Origin: Pediococcus cellicola
GTDB lineage: Bacteria > Bacillota > Bacilli > Lactobacillales > Lactobacillaceae
NCBI RefSeq assembly: GCF_001438655.1
Contig: NZ_JQBR01000005.1
Location: forward strand, 1 to 64,000
DNA length: 64,000 bases
Reading direction: 5' to 3'
A program made the position numbers and the translations under genes. Below the pieces are notes generated by a model. It was not told the origin of the DNA. It searched no databases and saw only the letters and a list, made by a program, of their open reading frames with translations. Position 1 is the first letter of the stretch, and each line of letters begins with the position of its first letter. Shown piece by piece: positions 27,514 through 36,542 of the stretch.

Positions 27514-30500
27514 TTTTACCCCTGATCAACAACATGCAATTAGTCACGGCGGTCACAATGTGCTTGTCTCGGCTTCTGCGGGGTCAGGAAAAACTTCTGT
27601 ACTGGTTGAACGGGTCATCCAAAAAGTTTTACAAGGGACTGATGTAGATAAACTTTTAGTTGTAACGTTTACCGATGCCGCAGCGAAAGAAATGCGAGAT
27701 CGAATTCAGACAGCAATTAACCAACAGATTAGAGTAGAAAAAGATTCTGAACAACAACGTCATTTGATTTCACAATTAACGAAGCTTAACACGGCAAATA
27801 TTAGTACCATCCATGCTTTTTGTTTGGCAATTATTAGACGCTACTATTATGTCATTGATCTCGATCCGATTTTCCGCATTTTGACAGATGAAACAGAGGG
27901 AATTTTGTTACGGGAAGAGGTATGGAATGATCTTCGTGAATCCTTGTATGAAAAAGATGGCGAGATTTTTGCACAACTTACAGCTAATTTCTCTAATGAT
28001 CGTAGCGATGATGGGTTTACGGATCTTATGTTGCGCTTATATGATTTCGCCAATGCGACTTCGGATCCTAAAGGTTGGTTAGCTAAGTTACCAGAAAAGT
28101 ATCATATCGATTCAGATTTAGACAAAACGGCATTTTATCAACAACAAATTTTGCCCATCGTCAAGACAACTCTGCAAGGTGCTTTAGAAGGCGTTCAGAG
28201 TTTGCAAACAGCAATTCAAAATGGATCTGAGGATCTCGAAAAATTTAGTCCGATTCTAGCTAGTGATCACCAACAAATAGAAGAAATTCTAAAAAATGGT
28301 TTGACGGACTGGAATGTGCTGCGCGGAAAACTCCAGGCACTTGAATTTGCGCCAGTGAAGGGCGGTAAGCGTAACGATGAGGTAAAAGCCTTTAAAGCCC
28401 AAATGAAGGATGTTCGTGGCGATTCCACACACAAGGATGGCTACAAGATGCAACTGCAAGAGCTGACACAAAAATATTTTAGCTTAGATAAAAGTCAACT
28501 GACACAAGTGTTGCAGCATTCAGAAGCTTTAGTTACAGAGCTTTGCAAAGTCACCAACGCGTTTATGGATGCATACGCAAAAGAAAAACGGCACCGGCAA
28601 ATTCTTGATTTTAGTGATTTGGAACACTTTGCCATGCAAATTCTGAATGGCAGTTCAGTCGAGTCCAAAAGTGCTCGTAAAGCTTACCAAAAACAGTTTG
28701 CAGAAATTATCGTGGATGAGTACCAGGACATTAATCCACTTCAAGAAGCTATTTTAACCAGTGTGGCGCAAGAACAACCAGGGAACATGTTTATGGTGGG
28801 GGATGTTAAGCAGTCCATTTATGCTTTCCGTTTAGCTGATCCACATCTTTTTATCAGTAAAGACCGGGCTTATCAATCCAGTGATATCGACGATGAACGG
28901 ATTATTTTGTCGAAAAATTTCCGTTCAGTTCGAAATGTGGATGATTTCACAAATTTAATTTTTGAACAACTTATGGATCGAAAGTTGGGTGAAATCCCCT
29001 ATGATGAAGATGCCAAGCTGGTGTATGGAGCCACTTATTATCCACAGGAAGCCTCAAAAGAAACGGAAATTCTCATCTATGATGATGACGATCAAGAAGA
29101 TACGCAACCAAAAGAAGAAGCTAAGCCGGGGACATTTGAAATTGATGATAAATCGCGAGGGCAAGTCGCAATTGCAGGGCGTCGAATTAAGGAACTCATC
29201 GAAGAGAAAACTTTAATCTATGATCGTCATTTAAAGCAGCAGCGTCTGTTAACCTATGGGGATGTCGTTTTGTTAACACCAACTAGGAAAAATAATTTGA
29301 CAATTGTGGCTTTGTTTAAACGAATGGGGATCCCGGTTGTTGTTAATGATGCGCAGAATTATTTTCAAACTACAGAAATTGCCATCATGATGTCGTTATT
29401 AAAGATTATTGATAATCCTTATCAGGATATCCCTTTGGTTGCGGTGCTACGCTCACCAATTGTGGGCTTAGATGAAAATGAATTAGCCTTTTTGCGTATT
29501 AATAATCGGACGGGTAACTATTTTCAGGCGGTATTAGATTTTCATCGCCAGTTTGATGCCAATCAAACTCAAGCCTTTCAATTAAAAGTTTTCGAAAAGG
29601 TTGATCGTTTTCTAGCGCAATTAACCCACTTTCAAGACATTGCCAATCAAAACCAGTTGGCAACACTAATTTGGACCATTTATGAAGAAACAGGTTTTTT
29701 AGACTATGTCGGTGGTATGCCAGCTGGGCAACAACGACAAGCTAATTTGAATGCTTTATATGATCGGGCGAGAAGCTATGAGAAAAGTAGTTTTAAAGGC
29801 TTGTTTCAGTTTGTTCGCTTTATTGAGCGCATGCAAAAGCGCAGTAAGGATTTAGCGGAAGTCCCCATTCATAGTGATGAAGCGGCCGTTCAGGTCATGA
29901 CAATTCATGGAAGTAAGGGATTGGAGTTTCCAGTCGTAGTTTTGATGGATGCTTCCCATAAATTTAATACAGATTCACAGAAGGGAAAATATGTGCTTGA
30001 TTCCAAAGAAGGGATTGGAATCACTTATTTGGACCCTGAAATCCGGATTCAAGTGGATACGCCACAAAAGTTGGCGATTACGGACCATATTAAACGCAAT
30101 AGTTTAGCTGAAGAAATGCGACAACTTTATGTGGCTTTGACGCGGGCTCAACAACGACTCATCATCGTGGGAGCGTGTGATTCTAAAGAAAAGTTATTAA
30201 AAAAGTGGCAGACAGCTGCTCAAAGTTCAAGTTTGTTGCTGACAGAAGCCACGCGTTTAAATACCAATAATTTCTTGGATTGGATTGGAGAAGCTTTGGT
30301 TCGGCATCCACAATTTAGCGAAACTGACGTAGACCAGGTTACCTTGCCGGATTTAAAGACGGATACGACTCAGTTTGAAGTTAAATTTCAAACAAAATCT
30401 GAACTTCAGAATGTTACAGGAATGCCAATCGACGGGGAACAAAAGGATTGGTGGCAAGCCTTTGAAAAAGCTACCCATGAATTAGATGTGACTAGCTTAA

Positions 30501-31270
30501 ATACACAAGAAATTGATCGGGTATTGAACTTCAAATATCCGCATCAAATTGCCACACAAACAACGGCTTATCAGTCAGTATCAGAAGTAAAACGACTATT
30601 TGATGATCCAGATAGCTTAGAAATGACATTATCTACCGTACAACAAGATCAAACGTTAAAAACACAGAGTCGATATGTCACAAATGATTTGGGGACCCCT
30701 AAATTTCTCCAAACGACAATTAAGCCTAAACCAACAGAAATTGGGACGGCTACGCATTTAGTGTTACAGGAAATTCCACTGGATGTGCCGCCTACAGAAA
30801 AAAGTGTTCAAGATTTAATTGGCAAGCTATCAATGGATCGGGTCATTACTCCTGAAGTCGCCGAGTTAGTGAATGTTCAGCATATTTTACGTTTTTTTGA
30901 TTCGGATCTTGGAAAACTCATGTTGGCCGAACCAGAAAAGGTTCATCGTGAGGTACCTTTCTCACTCTTAATGCCAGCTAAACAACTGTTCAGTGGTTTT
31001 AAAGATTTCTCTGATACGGAAGACACCCAAATTCTTATTCATGGAATTATCGATGGGTATGTTGAGTTGAAAGATCGGGCGGTTTTATTTGATTACAAAA
31101 CGGATTATGTACAACCAGGCAGTCCAAAAAACGGGGTGCAAAATATCATTAATCGCTATGCCGGCCAGCTTAATTTGTATGCTGCGGCCTTAACGGATAT
31201 CTTAAAACACCCCGTTGAAGAACGGTATTTGTATTTGCTTGCCATTGGTCAGCTAGTTGAAGTTCACTGA
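27491..31270 (+). CDS. rexA: ATP-dependent nuclease/helicase subunit A (RexA, AddA-like)
   Basis: A 1259-residue UvrD-family helicase-nuclease. Walker A is SASAGSGKTSVLVERV, motif II is VDEYQDINPLQ, motif III includes VGDVKQSIYAFR, motif V is TIHGSKGLEFPVV and motif VI is LYVALTRAQQRL. The C-terminal nuclease domain shows HGIIDGYVEL, FDYKTDYV and RYAGQLNLYAAAL. It partners RexB in recombinational repair. Two in-frame ATG codons (27491 and 27500) are possible starts; both lie within the end of rexB, so translation is coupled. Confidence 0.95.
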   Translation: MTSMSKTSFTPDQQHAISHGGHNVLVSASAGSGKTSVLVERVIQKVLQGTDVDKLLVVTFTDAAAKEMRDRIQTAINQQIRVEKDSEQQRHLISQLTKLNTANISTIHAFCLAIIRRYYYVIDLDPIFRILTDETEGILLREEVWNDLRESLYEKDGEIFAQLTANFSNDRSDDGFTDLMLRLYDFANATSDPKGWLAKLPEKYHIDSDLDKTAFYQQQILPIVKTTLQGALEGVQSLQTAIQNGSEDLEKFSPILASDHQQIEEILKNGLTDWNVLRGKLQALEFAPVKGGKRNDEVKAFKAQMKDVRGDSTHKDGYKMQLQELTQKYFSLDKSQLTQVLQHSEALVTELCKVTNAFMDAYAKEKRHRQILDFSDLEHFAMQILNGSSVESKSARKAYQKQFAEIIVDEYQDINPLQEAILTSVAQEQPGNMFMVGDVKQSIYAFRLADPHLFISKDRAYQSSDIDDERIILSKNFRSVRNVDDFTNLIFEQLMDRKLGEIPYDEDAKLVYGATYYPQEASKETEILIYDDDDQEDTQPKEEAKPGTFEIDDKSRGQVAIAGRRIKELIEEKTLIYDRHLKQQRLLTYGDVVLLTPTRKNNLTIVALFKRMGIPVVVNDAQNYFQTTEIAIMMSLLKIIDNPYQDIPLVAVLRSPIVGLDENELAFLRINNRTGNYFQAVLDFHRQFDANQTQAFQLKVFEKVDRFLAQLTHFQDIANQNQLATLIWTIYEETGFLDYVGGMPAGQQRQANLNALYDRARSYEKSSFKGLFQFVRFIERMQKRSKDLAEVPIHSDEAAVQVMTIHGSKGLEFPVVVLMDASHKFNTDSQKGKYVLDSKEGIGITYLDPEIRIQVDTPQKLAITDHIKRNSLAEEMRQLYVALTRAQQRLIIVGACDSKEKLLKKWQTAAQSSSLLLTEATRLNTNNFLDWIGEALVRHPQFSETDVDQVTLPDLKTDTTQFEVKFQTKSELQNVTGMPIDGEQKDWWQAFEKATHELDVTSLNTQEIDRVLNFKYPHQIATQTTAYQSVSEVKRLFDDPDSLEMTLSTVQQDQTLKTQSRYVTNDLGTPKFLQTTIKPKPTEIGTATHLVLQEIPLDVPPTEKSVQDLIGKLSMDRVITPEVAELVNVQHILRFFDSDLGKLMLAEPEKVHREVPFSLLMPAKQLFSGFKDFSDTEDTQILIHGIIDGYVELKDRAVLFDYKTDYVQPGSPKNGVQNIINRYAGQLNLYAAALTDILKHPVEERYLYLLAIGQLVEVH

Positions 31271-31272
31271 AG

Positions 31273-31800
31273 CTAGACTAGGAATAATTGGTAGGCACGC
31301 CGAATTTCTTTTGGATCATTATCCATTAAGACAATTCCGCGGTAGTCGAAACCACACTTGGTAATTAGATGTTGCATCAACTTATTGTCAGGATGTGTGT
31401 CAATTCTGACTTGTGAGTACCCAAATTCATAAGAAAGAGTTAGTAAACCAGAAATCATCTTTTCAGATAAATGTTGTCCACGAAAGTTTGGTGACATTGC
31501 AATGCGATGAATGGCTGAATATTTGGCATTTTTAGCTCCTTGCCATGTGCCTTCTTGAATGATTGCGTAATTGGGATCTGCACCAAGTAGTAAAGCAGCA
31601 TAACCTGCAATTTGACCTTCAATTATAAGGACGTATCCCATGTGATTAGTTACATCAGCTTCAAGGTCCGGTAAGGCTGGATAGCCATCTTGCCATTGAT
31701 CAATGCCTTGATCCTTTAGAAATTCTTGTGCGGATTGAATAATCTTTAAAACGGTTGGTAAATCCTGAACGGTTGTTTTGCGTAAGTAGGCAACAGTCAC
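31273..31800 (-). CDS. GNAT-family N-acetyltransferase
   Basis: A protein of about 175 residues with a GNAT fold. The acetyl-CoA loop region is IAMSPNFRGQHLSEKMISGL, with QxxGxxL-like residues RGQHLS; GYVLIIEGQIAGYAALL precedes it and LITKCGFDYRGIV ends the fold. The acceptor is unknown. The frame opens at a GTG at 31809, but AAGGAAG is best spaced for the GTG at 31800. It ends 2 bases from the stop of rexA, so the two genes are convergent without a terminator between them. Confidence 0.83.
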   Translation of the reverse strand: MTVAYLRKTTVQDLPTVLKIIQSAQEFLKDQGIDQWQDGYPALPDLEADVTNHMGYVLIIEGQIAGYAALLLGADPNYAIIQEGTWQGAKNAKYSAIHRIAMSPNFRGQHLSEKMISGLLTLSYEFGYSQVRIDTHPDNKLMQHLITKCGFDYRGIVLMDNDPKEIRRAYQLFLV

Positions 31801-31908
31801 AGGTGTCACTTCCTTTATCAGTATTAAAAACTCATTTTAGCGCAAAATAAGGGGTCTGTCATTAACCGCTAATAAAGGTTAAAAAGTATATGTAATTGTA
31901 AAAAAATA

Positions 31909-31960
31909 AAAGATTCGTCGATATCCTTTAACAGGGGAGAATATCAACGAATCTTTTTTT
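31909..31960. terminator. Bidirectional terminator
   Basis: AAAGATTCGT plus GATAT pairs with ATATC plus ACGAATCTTT (one mismatch) around a 15-base loop. T runs follow on both strands, so it can end the csbD-like transcript on the minus strand. Confidence 0.8.
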
Positions 31961-32012
31961 CATAGAGGGGAAATTATGGTAGTTAAGATGTCAATGGGAT
32001 TTAGTAACTTTG

Positions 32013-32228
32013 TTAATCTTTGTGATCATCACGATCTAAGACTTTGTTAATTTCTTCGGCAGCTTTATCTTTTAACTCGGCTGCCTTGTCTTTTAGATTG
32101 CCCTTTTTCTTTTGGGCCTTGCCCTTTAATTCTTGAGAGTCATCATTTGTGACTTTTCCAGCGGTTTCTTTTGTCTTACCAGCGGCTTTGTCTTTCAATG
32201 CGTCTAACTTATCATTGGTTTTCGACAT
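32013..32228 (-). CDS. CsbD-family stress protein
   Basis: A 71-residue, highly charged and Ala/Lys-rich protein with repeated KDKAA-type heptads (LKDKAAGKTKETAGKVTNDD and LKDKAAELKDKAAEEI). This matches CsbD-like general stress proteins, which are small, helical and of unknown biochemical role. AGGAGG lies upstream. A palindromic stem is built into the coding repeats. Confidence 0.82.
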   Translation of the reverse strand: MSKTNDKLDALKDKAAGKTKETAGKVTNDDSQELKGKAQKKKGNLKDKAAELKDKAAEEINKVLDRDDHKD

Positions 32229-32322
32229 TTTGGCACCTCCTTATGATTTATATAAATTTTATCTTAAACAAGTGCCGTCCGTCAATTTAGATGCTTATCA
32301 ATGTTATAAAAAGTGTAAATGG

Positions 32323-32350
32323 TTGCAGTCTTAATTGTAAGTATTATAAT
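32323..32350 (+). promoter_or_regulatory. Promoter of the NAD(P)H-binding protein gene
   Basis: TTGCAG (32323-32328), a 16-bp spacer and TATAAT (32345-32350). Confidence 0.7.
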
Positions 32351-32381
32351 TACAGTTGAAGACAAGAAAGGGGTTTTATAA

Positions 32382-33026
32382 ATGAGTAAGGTTATTATTT
32401 TGGGAGCAGCAGGGCACATTGCACGTCTAGCGGCTAAGCAATTAATTAAAGAAACGGACGATCAACTTACCCTATTTGTGCGCCATCCAAAGAAGTTAAC
32501 AGATGTTGATGAGAATCGTGAAACGGTTGTTGTGGGAGATGTCAATGATGAGGAAGAATTAACCAAAGCCCTTAAAGGACAAGATCTTGTTTATGCAAAT
32601 TTAGGTCCTGATGACACCGATAAGATGATTCCCCACATTGTGAATGCCATGCACAATGCGGGATTAAAGCGATTAATCTGGATTTCAACTTTAGGTGTGT
32701 TTGATGAAGTTCCAGGTAAGTTTGGAGAGTGGAATAAGCAAATGTTAAATCCAAGTGGTTATTTGCCAACCCAAGCAAAGGCTGCCAGCGAAATCGAGGC
32801 GTCCGACTTAGATTACACAATTGTTCGGCCAAACTGGTTAACTAACAAGGATGAAGTGGCCTATGAAACAACTGGGCGTCACGATGATATGAAAGGGACT
32901 GAAGTTTCTCGCAAATCAGTTGCGGATTATGTCGTGAAACTAATTCAAAATCCGCAAAAGGATGTTCGTACATCAACGGGCTTGAATAAGCCAAATACGG
33001 ATGGAGATAAACCAAGTTTTTATTAA
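32382..33026 (+). CDS. NAD(P)H-binding oxidoreductase (NmrA/SDR-like)
   Basis: A 214-residue Rossmann protein. The dinucleotide loop is ILGAAGHIARLAAKQL; a middle LVYANLGPDD, then LKRLIWISTLGVFDEVPG and DYTIVRPNWLTNKDEV, are typical of atypical SDR proteins of the NAD(P)H-binding PF13460 type. It has its own promoter and a long terminator, so it is a single-gene unit. Substrate is unknown; such proteins are often redox-stress responsive. Two other members of this fold are in the window (23251 and 43938). Confidence 0.83.
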   Translation: MSKVIILGAAGHIARLAAKQLIKETDDQLTLFVRHPKKLTDVDENRETVVVGDVNDEEELTKALKGQDLVYANLGPDDTDKMIPHIVNAMHNAGLKRLIWISTLGVFDEVPGKFGEWNKQMLNPSGYLPTQAKAASEIEASDLDYTIVRPNWLTNKDEVAYETTGRHDDMKGTEVSRKSVADYVVKLIQNPQKDVRTSTGLNKPNTDGDKPSFY

Positions 33027-33033
33027 TACAAAT

Positions 33034-33076
33034 AAGACAAACGAGATTGGAAAAAATTCCAGTCTCGTTTGTCTTT
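33034..33076 (+). terminator. Intrinsic terminator
   Basis: AGACAAACGAGA plus TGGAA pairs with TTCCA plus TCTCGTTTGTCT around AAAAA, an 18-bp stem with one wobble; TTTG follows. Confidence 0.8.
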
Positions 33077-33263
33077 GTACTTTTATAGTCACAATTGTGA
33101 AAAATGGCGGACTTTTCTGTTTAGCTACGAAAATCAAGCGATTCAAAGGATGATCCTTTGATTTTCCCAGACTGACGGTGCAATTTTAGTTGCATACACA
33201 ACTAGTAGGCACAGAGTCAAAGCACCTCGGCTTCCACTTTGGTTTATGGTCCTTAACGCTGGG

Positions 33264-33398
33264 TTAAGAGTCTTTTGGTGCTTTCCTTAAAAATAAGCGG
33301 TAGCCAATGAATAAGGCACCACTGACAGAACTAATCGCAAACAAGGAAAAAATAAAACGACAGATTGCGATAGTTAAGAAAATAAGTGGATCTTTCAT
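33264..33398 (-). CDS. Small membrane protein of 44 residues, unknown
   Basis: A 44-codon open frame on the minus strand starts MKDPLIFLTIAICRFIFSLF and ends in RLFLRKAPKDS. It contains one long or two short hydrophobic helices and a basic tail. The ribosome binding site GGGGGG lies 6 bases before the ATG. It follows the CvpA and 77-residue genes on the same strand at 26 bases distance, so it is probably the third gene of that operon. No function can be assigned. Confidence 0.6.
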   Translation of the reverse strand: MKDPLIFLTIAICRFIFSLFAISSVSGALFIGYRLFLRKAPKDS

Positions 33399-33424
33399 TT
33401 GTATCCCCCCCAGATAGTTTAAAT

Positions 33425-33658
33425 TTAGAGTGTTACGGTTGTGAAGTCGTGTGTGTTTGCATCATAGGTGTGCTTGTATTGGAGCTCACCATGCTTTTCA
33501 AAAAAGCTATTTGAGTCATTATCGTCAAGATAGAAAAACGAGCTGTTATCGCCATTTTTGAAGATAATTCCTGCTTGAGGATCCGTGACCTCAGTTAAAG
33601 AAGCAGTCGGGGTAGCCAAATGGGAGGCAATATATTTTTTGATTATTCGATAGTTCAT
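33425..33658 (-). CDS. Hypothetical protein, 77 residues
   Basis: A small soluble acidic protein (MNYRIIKKYIASHLATPTAS at the start, many Asp/Asn/Phe residues later). I do not recognise the family. It begins 2 bases after the stop of the CvpA gene, so the two are translationally linked. No signal peptide or membrane segment is visible. Confidence 0.6.
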   Translation of the reverse strand: MNYRIIKKYIASHLATPTASLTEVTDPQAGIIFKNGDNSSFFYLDDNDSNSFFEKHGELQYKHTYDANTHDFTTVTL

Positions 33659-33660
33659 GG

Positions 33661-34206
33661 TTAATTTTCCTCGTTTGAAATAGTATTCGTGTTGGTTGTT
33701 TCGTCGGTATTTAAGATATATTTACTTAAAATATCCGATGAAATCCCGGGCGTTTTTTTAATGATAAATTGGGCTACTTGTGAGTCTGAAAGTTGTGCCT
33801 GATAGGTATCACTTGGCAAGAATTGGCTAACAATCAAAAAAATGAAAATTACGAAATAGGCAATCACAATACTGACGATTCCACCAGCCAAACCGTTAAC
33901 TTGTTTGATGACCGGAATCCATGTAATTAAACGGGACCAATGTGCGATAAGTCGGACTAAAAGCCAACCGATAATCATTAAAAACATGAAAGCAACGGAG
34001 CTCATCACAGCCAAACTGCTTGCAGAACTTTGTTCACTGTTGAAGGTGGTTGCAAAAATTTCGGCGACCGGTTTACAAAAGATTTTGGCAAAAATGAAGA
34101 CTGCAAAGTAACCGATTGTGTAAAGTAATTCGATAACCAAACCTTTGTGGAGCCCACTTATGAATTTCCATAGTAATATGGCAATGATGACAATCGAGAG
34201 AAGCAT
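33661..34206 (-). CDS. CvpA-family membrane protein
   Basis: A 181-residue protein with four hydrophobic helices (about residues 3-20, 27-47, 70-90 and 107-130) and a polar C-terminal tail. The GLHKGLVIELLYTIGYFAVF stretch, a glycine-bearing loop followed by helix 2, is characteristic of CvpA/colicin V production proteins, whose exact role in the envelope is still debated. The start is the ATG at 34206, 7 bases after AAGGAGG; a GTG sits one codon earlier. It is first in an operon with two small genes. Confidence 0.82.
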   Translation of the reverse strand: MLLSIVIIAILLWKFISGLHKGLVIELLYTIGYFAVFIFAKIFCKPVAEIFATTFNSEQSSASSLAVMSSVAFMFLMIIGWLLVRLIAHWSRLITWIPVIKQVNGLAGGIVSIVIAYFVIFIFLIVSQFLPSDTYQAQLSDSQVAQFIIKKTPGISSDILSKYILNTDETTNTNTISNEEN

Positions 34207-34333
34207 CACGCAACCTCCTTATAAAATGAATACTCTGAATTTACCATAGTTTACAGAAGATTGCTTGGATGACTGATAAAACTTAATGTAATTTAAATGA
34301 GTTGCTGCAACTTCATAAAAAAAGTTGATGCTT

Positions 34334-34378
34334 ACTACTCAATAATGTAAGCAGGGTTAATGCCTATATTACTGAGTA
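34334..34378. repeat. Inverted repeat in the cvpA-tRNA gap
   Basis: ACTACTCA plus TAAT pairs with ATTA plus TGAGTAGT, enclosing about 20 bases. No T run follows directly on the plus strand; a T run begins about 10 bases on in the minus-strand direction. Role unknown. Confidence 0.55.
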
Positions 34379-34404
34379 GTCAAACTAAGCGTGGCTGATC
34401 TATT

Positions 34405-34457
34405 AAAAAAGACTGACATAGCAAGCGTTTAATGCGCCTATCTGTATCAGTCTTTTT
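34405..34457 (-). terminator. Terminator after tRNA-Ala
   Basis: On the minus strand AAAAGACTGA pairs with TCAGTCTTTT across a 30-base loop and is followed by T residues, immediately downstream of the tRNA gene. Confidence 0.75.
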
Positions 34458-34464
34458 CTATTAG

Positions 34465-34537
34465 TGGACCCTAACGGATTTGAACCGTCGACCTCTTGCA
34501 TGCGAAGCAAGCGCTCTCCCAACTGAGCTAAGGGCCC
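34465..34537 (-). tRNA. tRNA-Ala (anticodon CGC)
   Basis: The minus strand folds as a cloverleaf: acceptor arms GGGCCCT and AGGGTCC with discriminator A, D arm TTAGCTCAGTTGGGAGAGC, anticodon stem CTTGC/GCAAG with loop TTCGCAT giving anticodon CGC, and T arm GACGGTTCAAATCCGTT. The reading is Ala for codon GCG. The CCA end is not encoded. It has its own terminator. Confidence 0.93.
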
Positions 34538-34697
34538 AAAAAGCTTACTTGAATAGTATACCGCAAAATACCAGAAGAAGAAATTTAAAAATTAAAGTAG
34601 CTGTACAGTTTGTTGCTTTAAGATAAATCAAGTTACATAATTAACTTAAATGAAGTTCAAGATTGCCTTTTTGACGAAATGATTCCAAATTTGTATA

Positions 34698-35216
34698 CTA
34701 ATTAACTAAAGTGGTTTCGGTATGATAGTGGGTAAAAAACATGTCATATGTCCAGGCACCTGTGCTGATTAGGCTGACCATTAAAACAATAATAGCAACT
34801 ATATAAATCCATCTAAAAAGGTTGTTAAACTTATTATTTCGAAACATCACATAAATGGGAATAAAGATTCCTAACATGGGAATAATTGCACTTACAATAG
34901 CTAGAATTAATAGCTCCATACTTTCATCTTGAGCATTGTACATTTTACGGTTAAGGAAGGTCTGCCTTTTAGTGGCTTCTATTATATTTTTAGTGTTGAT
35001 ATTAAGTTTTTTCTTGAGAGTTTCATTTTCAGCTAGTAAATCATCTAATGTTACTGAATACAACTTGCTTAAGCGAATTAAATTATCAATATCTGGATAA
35101 GCGCGATTGTTTTCCCATCTCGATATGGCTTGTCTGGTCAGAGCTAAATTGTCTGCAACTTCAGTTTGCGAAAGATGTGATTTTTCACGATACTTTTTTA
35201 ATTGTTCACCAAGCAT
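34698..35216 (-). CDS. XRE-family regulator with membrane-anchored C-terminus
   Basis: A 172-residue protein with an N-terminal helix-turn-helix (LKKYREKSHLSQTEVADNLA, then TRQAISRWENNRAYPDIDNL), a linker and two or three hydrophobic helices at about residues 105-165. It resembles the regulator at 50284-50802 in length and plan. The start at 35216 follows GGGGGG; the frame opens earlier at 35231. It is divergent from the membrane protein/ABC module at 35462, and the intergenic region holds a palindrome (35339-35353) shared with the other regulator's intergenic region, so it probably controls that module by sensing something at the membrane. Confidence 0.85.
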   Translation of the reverse strand: MLGEQLKKYREKSHLSQTEVADNLALTRQAISRWENNRAYPDIDNLIRLSKLYSVTLDDLLAENETLKKKLNINTKNIIEATKRQTFLNRKMYNAQDESMELLILAIVSAIIPMLGIFIPIYVMFRNNKFNNLFRWIYIVAIIVLMVSLISTGAWTYDMFFTHYHTETTLVN

Positions 35217-35338
35217 TATGTTTCCCCCCATTAGCCAAGTTGTTATGATTAATTTATTAATTATACCGCGTTTGAATTATTTTTGTTGTGTGAATTGAAC
35301 TTCAAATGTAGTAGGAGGTAATCAATAATTTCCTGGGG

Positions 35339-35353
35339 GAAACTAATGGTTTC
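35339..35353. promoter_or_regulatory. Candidate operator, palindrome type AAACYAMTGGTTT
   Basis: GAAACTAATGGTTTC is an imperfect palindrome between the divergent XRE regulator and the 35462 module. Similar sites occur at 50962-50978 and 59539-59551, in each case about 30-40 bases from a TGAASTTCA element and before a small-membrane-protein or ABC cluster. Confidence 0.5.
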
Positions 35354-35461
35354 TTTTTAATTTGAAATAAATGTTCGATAATAAACGTGGCTAAAACGGA
35401 ATAAGTAGGTTTTTACTAAAATAATGATGGTTATTTGGTGTAACCAGGAAGGAGCGTAGTC

Positions 35462-35896
35462 ATGAACTTAAATTTTCAAAAATACTCAAAATGGTTTCGA
35501 TTTTTAGAATATTTATTTTTTCCGATTTCGAGTTTTAGCTTAATCACATGGGGCGTGAATATGGGACACTACTTGATTGAATTAATAGATTTTGGTTATA
35601 TGTCGATATATTTACTGACTTTTTGCATTGAAACCATTATCCATAGTTTGAGAAAAAATCGCAAAATTGAAGATATACATGAAAAAAGGATTCACATGAA
35701 TCGTTCTAAAGAGAAATACACAAAATGGTTTTATTTTATTAATTATTTATTCTTTCCTGTGGCTATGTTAAGTCTAATTGCCACTGAAACTAGTCAATAC
35801 AACTACATCATCAGGTGGTCAATACTGATGTACGTGGGTTTGGACTTGTTTACTTTTGTGTGGTTGTTTGTTCAAAAGCGGAGACGAAGAAAATAA
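35462..35896 (+). CDS. Four-helix membrane protein with internal duplication
   Basis: A 144-residue protein built from two similar halves: YSKWFRFLEYLFFPISSFSL (from residue 7) and YTKWFYFINYLFFPVAMLSL (from about residue 85), each followed by a second helix. The family is unknown to me. The ribosome binding site AAGGAG precedes it. The gene is first of a unit with an ABC ATPase (28 bases downstream) and permease, so it may be an accessory or immunity subunit. Confidence 0.7.
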   Translation: MNLNFQKYSKWFRFLEYLFFPISSFSLITWGVNMGHYLIELIDFGYMSIYLLTFCIETIIHSLRKNRKIEDIHEKRIHMNRSKEKYTKWFYFINYLFFPVAMLSLIATETSQYNYIIRWSILMYVGLDLFTFVWLFVQKRRRRK

Positions 35897-35924
35897 AATT
35901 GTAAGAAGAAGGAAAAAACTAAAA

Positions 35925-36542
35925 ATGTTATCTATCCAAAATGTAACAATCAAAACGCGACAACCAATTCTCGCTAATTTTAATTTTGAATTTCAACCAC
36001 ACAAAGTTTATGGTCTAATAGCTCCTAATGGTTCCGGTAAAACGACTTTCTTTAGGTCTGTTATGCAATTAATCCCATCGGTTTACGGAAAGTATCAGAT
36101 TGACGGTCTACCAATTGGCAAACAACTACAAAAAATATTTTATTTTGAATCGTCTAACTGGTTTGACGATAATTTAAGTGGTTTAGATTATTTATTGTTT
36201 ATTAAACAGATCTGGGGTTCTTCGATTGATATAAAAAACTTGATTCAAGATTGGCAAATGATTGATTATATCAAGTTACCAATTAAAAATTATTCTTTGG
36301 GCATGAAACAGCGACTGCTCATTGGACTATATGAAGTTAGTGATGCTAAATATATGTTGATGGATGAGATCACCAATGGTCTTGACGAGGGGAATCGTGA
36401 CAAATTATTTTCAAAAATTAAACAACTGAGAGATAACGACAAAATGATTGTAATTTCATCCCATTATAAAGAGGATCTTGAATCAATTTGTGATTATGAG
36501 CTTTTTTTGGAAAATAATACAATGGTGGTGAAAAATGCATGA
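35925..36542 (+). CDS. ABC transporter ATP-binding protein
   Basis: A 205-residue ATPase with Walker A APNGSGKTT, signature region YSLGMKQRLLIGLYE (a variant of LSGGQ typical of lantibiotic-immunity and drug-export ABC proteins) and Walker B YMLMDEITNGLD, and no further domain. It is smaller than usual, with a short helical region. The start at 35925 follows AAGGAAAA; the open frame begins earlier inside the preceding gene. It overlaps the permease by ATGA. Confidence 0.87.
   Translation: MLSIQNVTIKTRQPILANFNFEFQPHKVYGLIAPNGSGKTTFFRSVMQLIPSVYGKYQIDGLPIGKQLQKIFYFESSNWFDDNLSGLDYLLFIKQIWGSSIDIKNLIQDWQMIDYIKLPIKNYSLGMKQRLLIGLYEVSDAKYMLMDEITNGLDEGNRDKLFSKIKQLRDNDKMIVISSHYKEDLESICDYELFLENNTMVVKNA

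Noticed and set aside
34641-35305. Mobile element with inverted ends around the XRE gene
   Set aside because: TGAAGTTCA and TGAACTTCA flank the gene as inverted copies, but the 9-mer is scattered through the window, there is no transposase and no target duplication.
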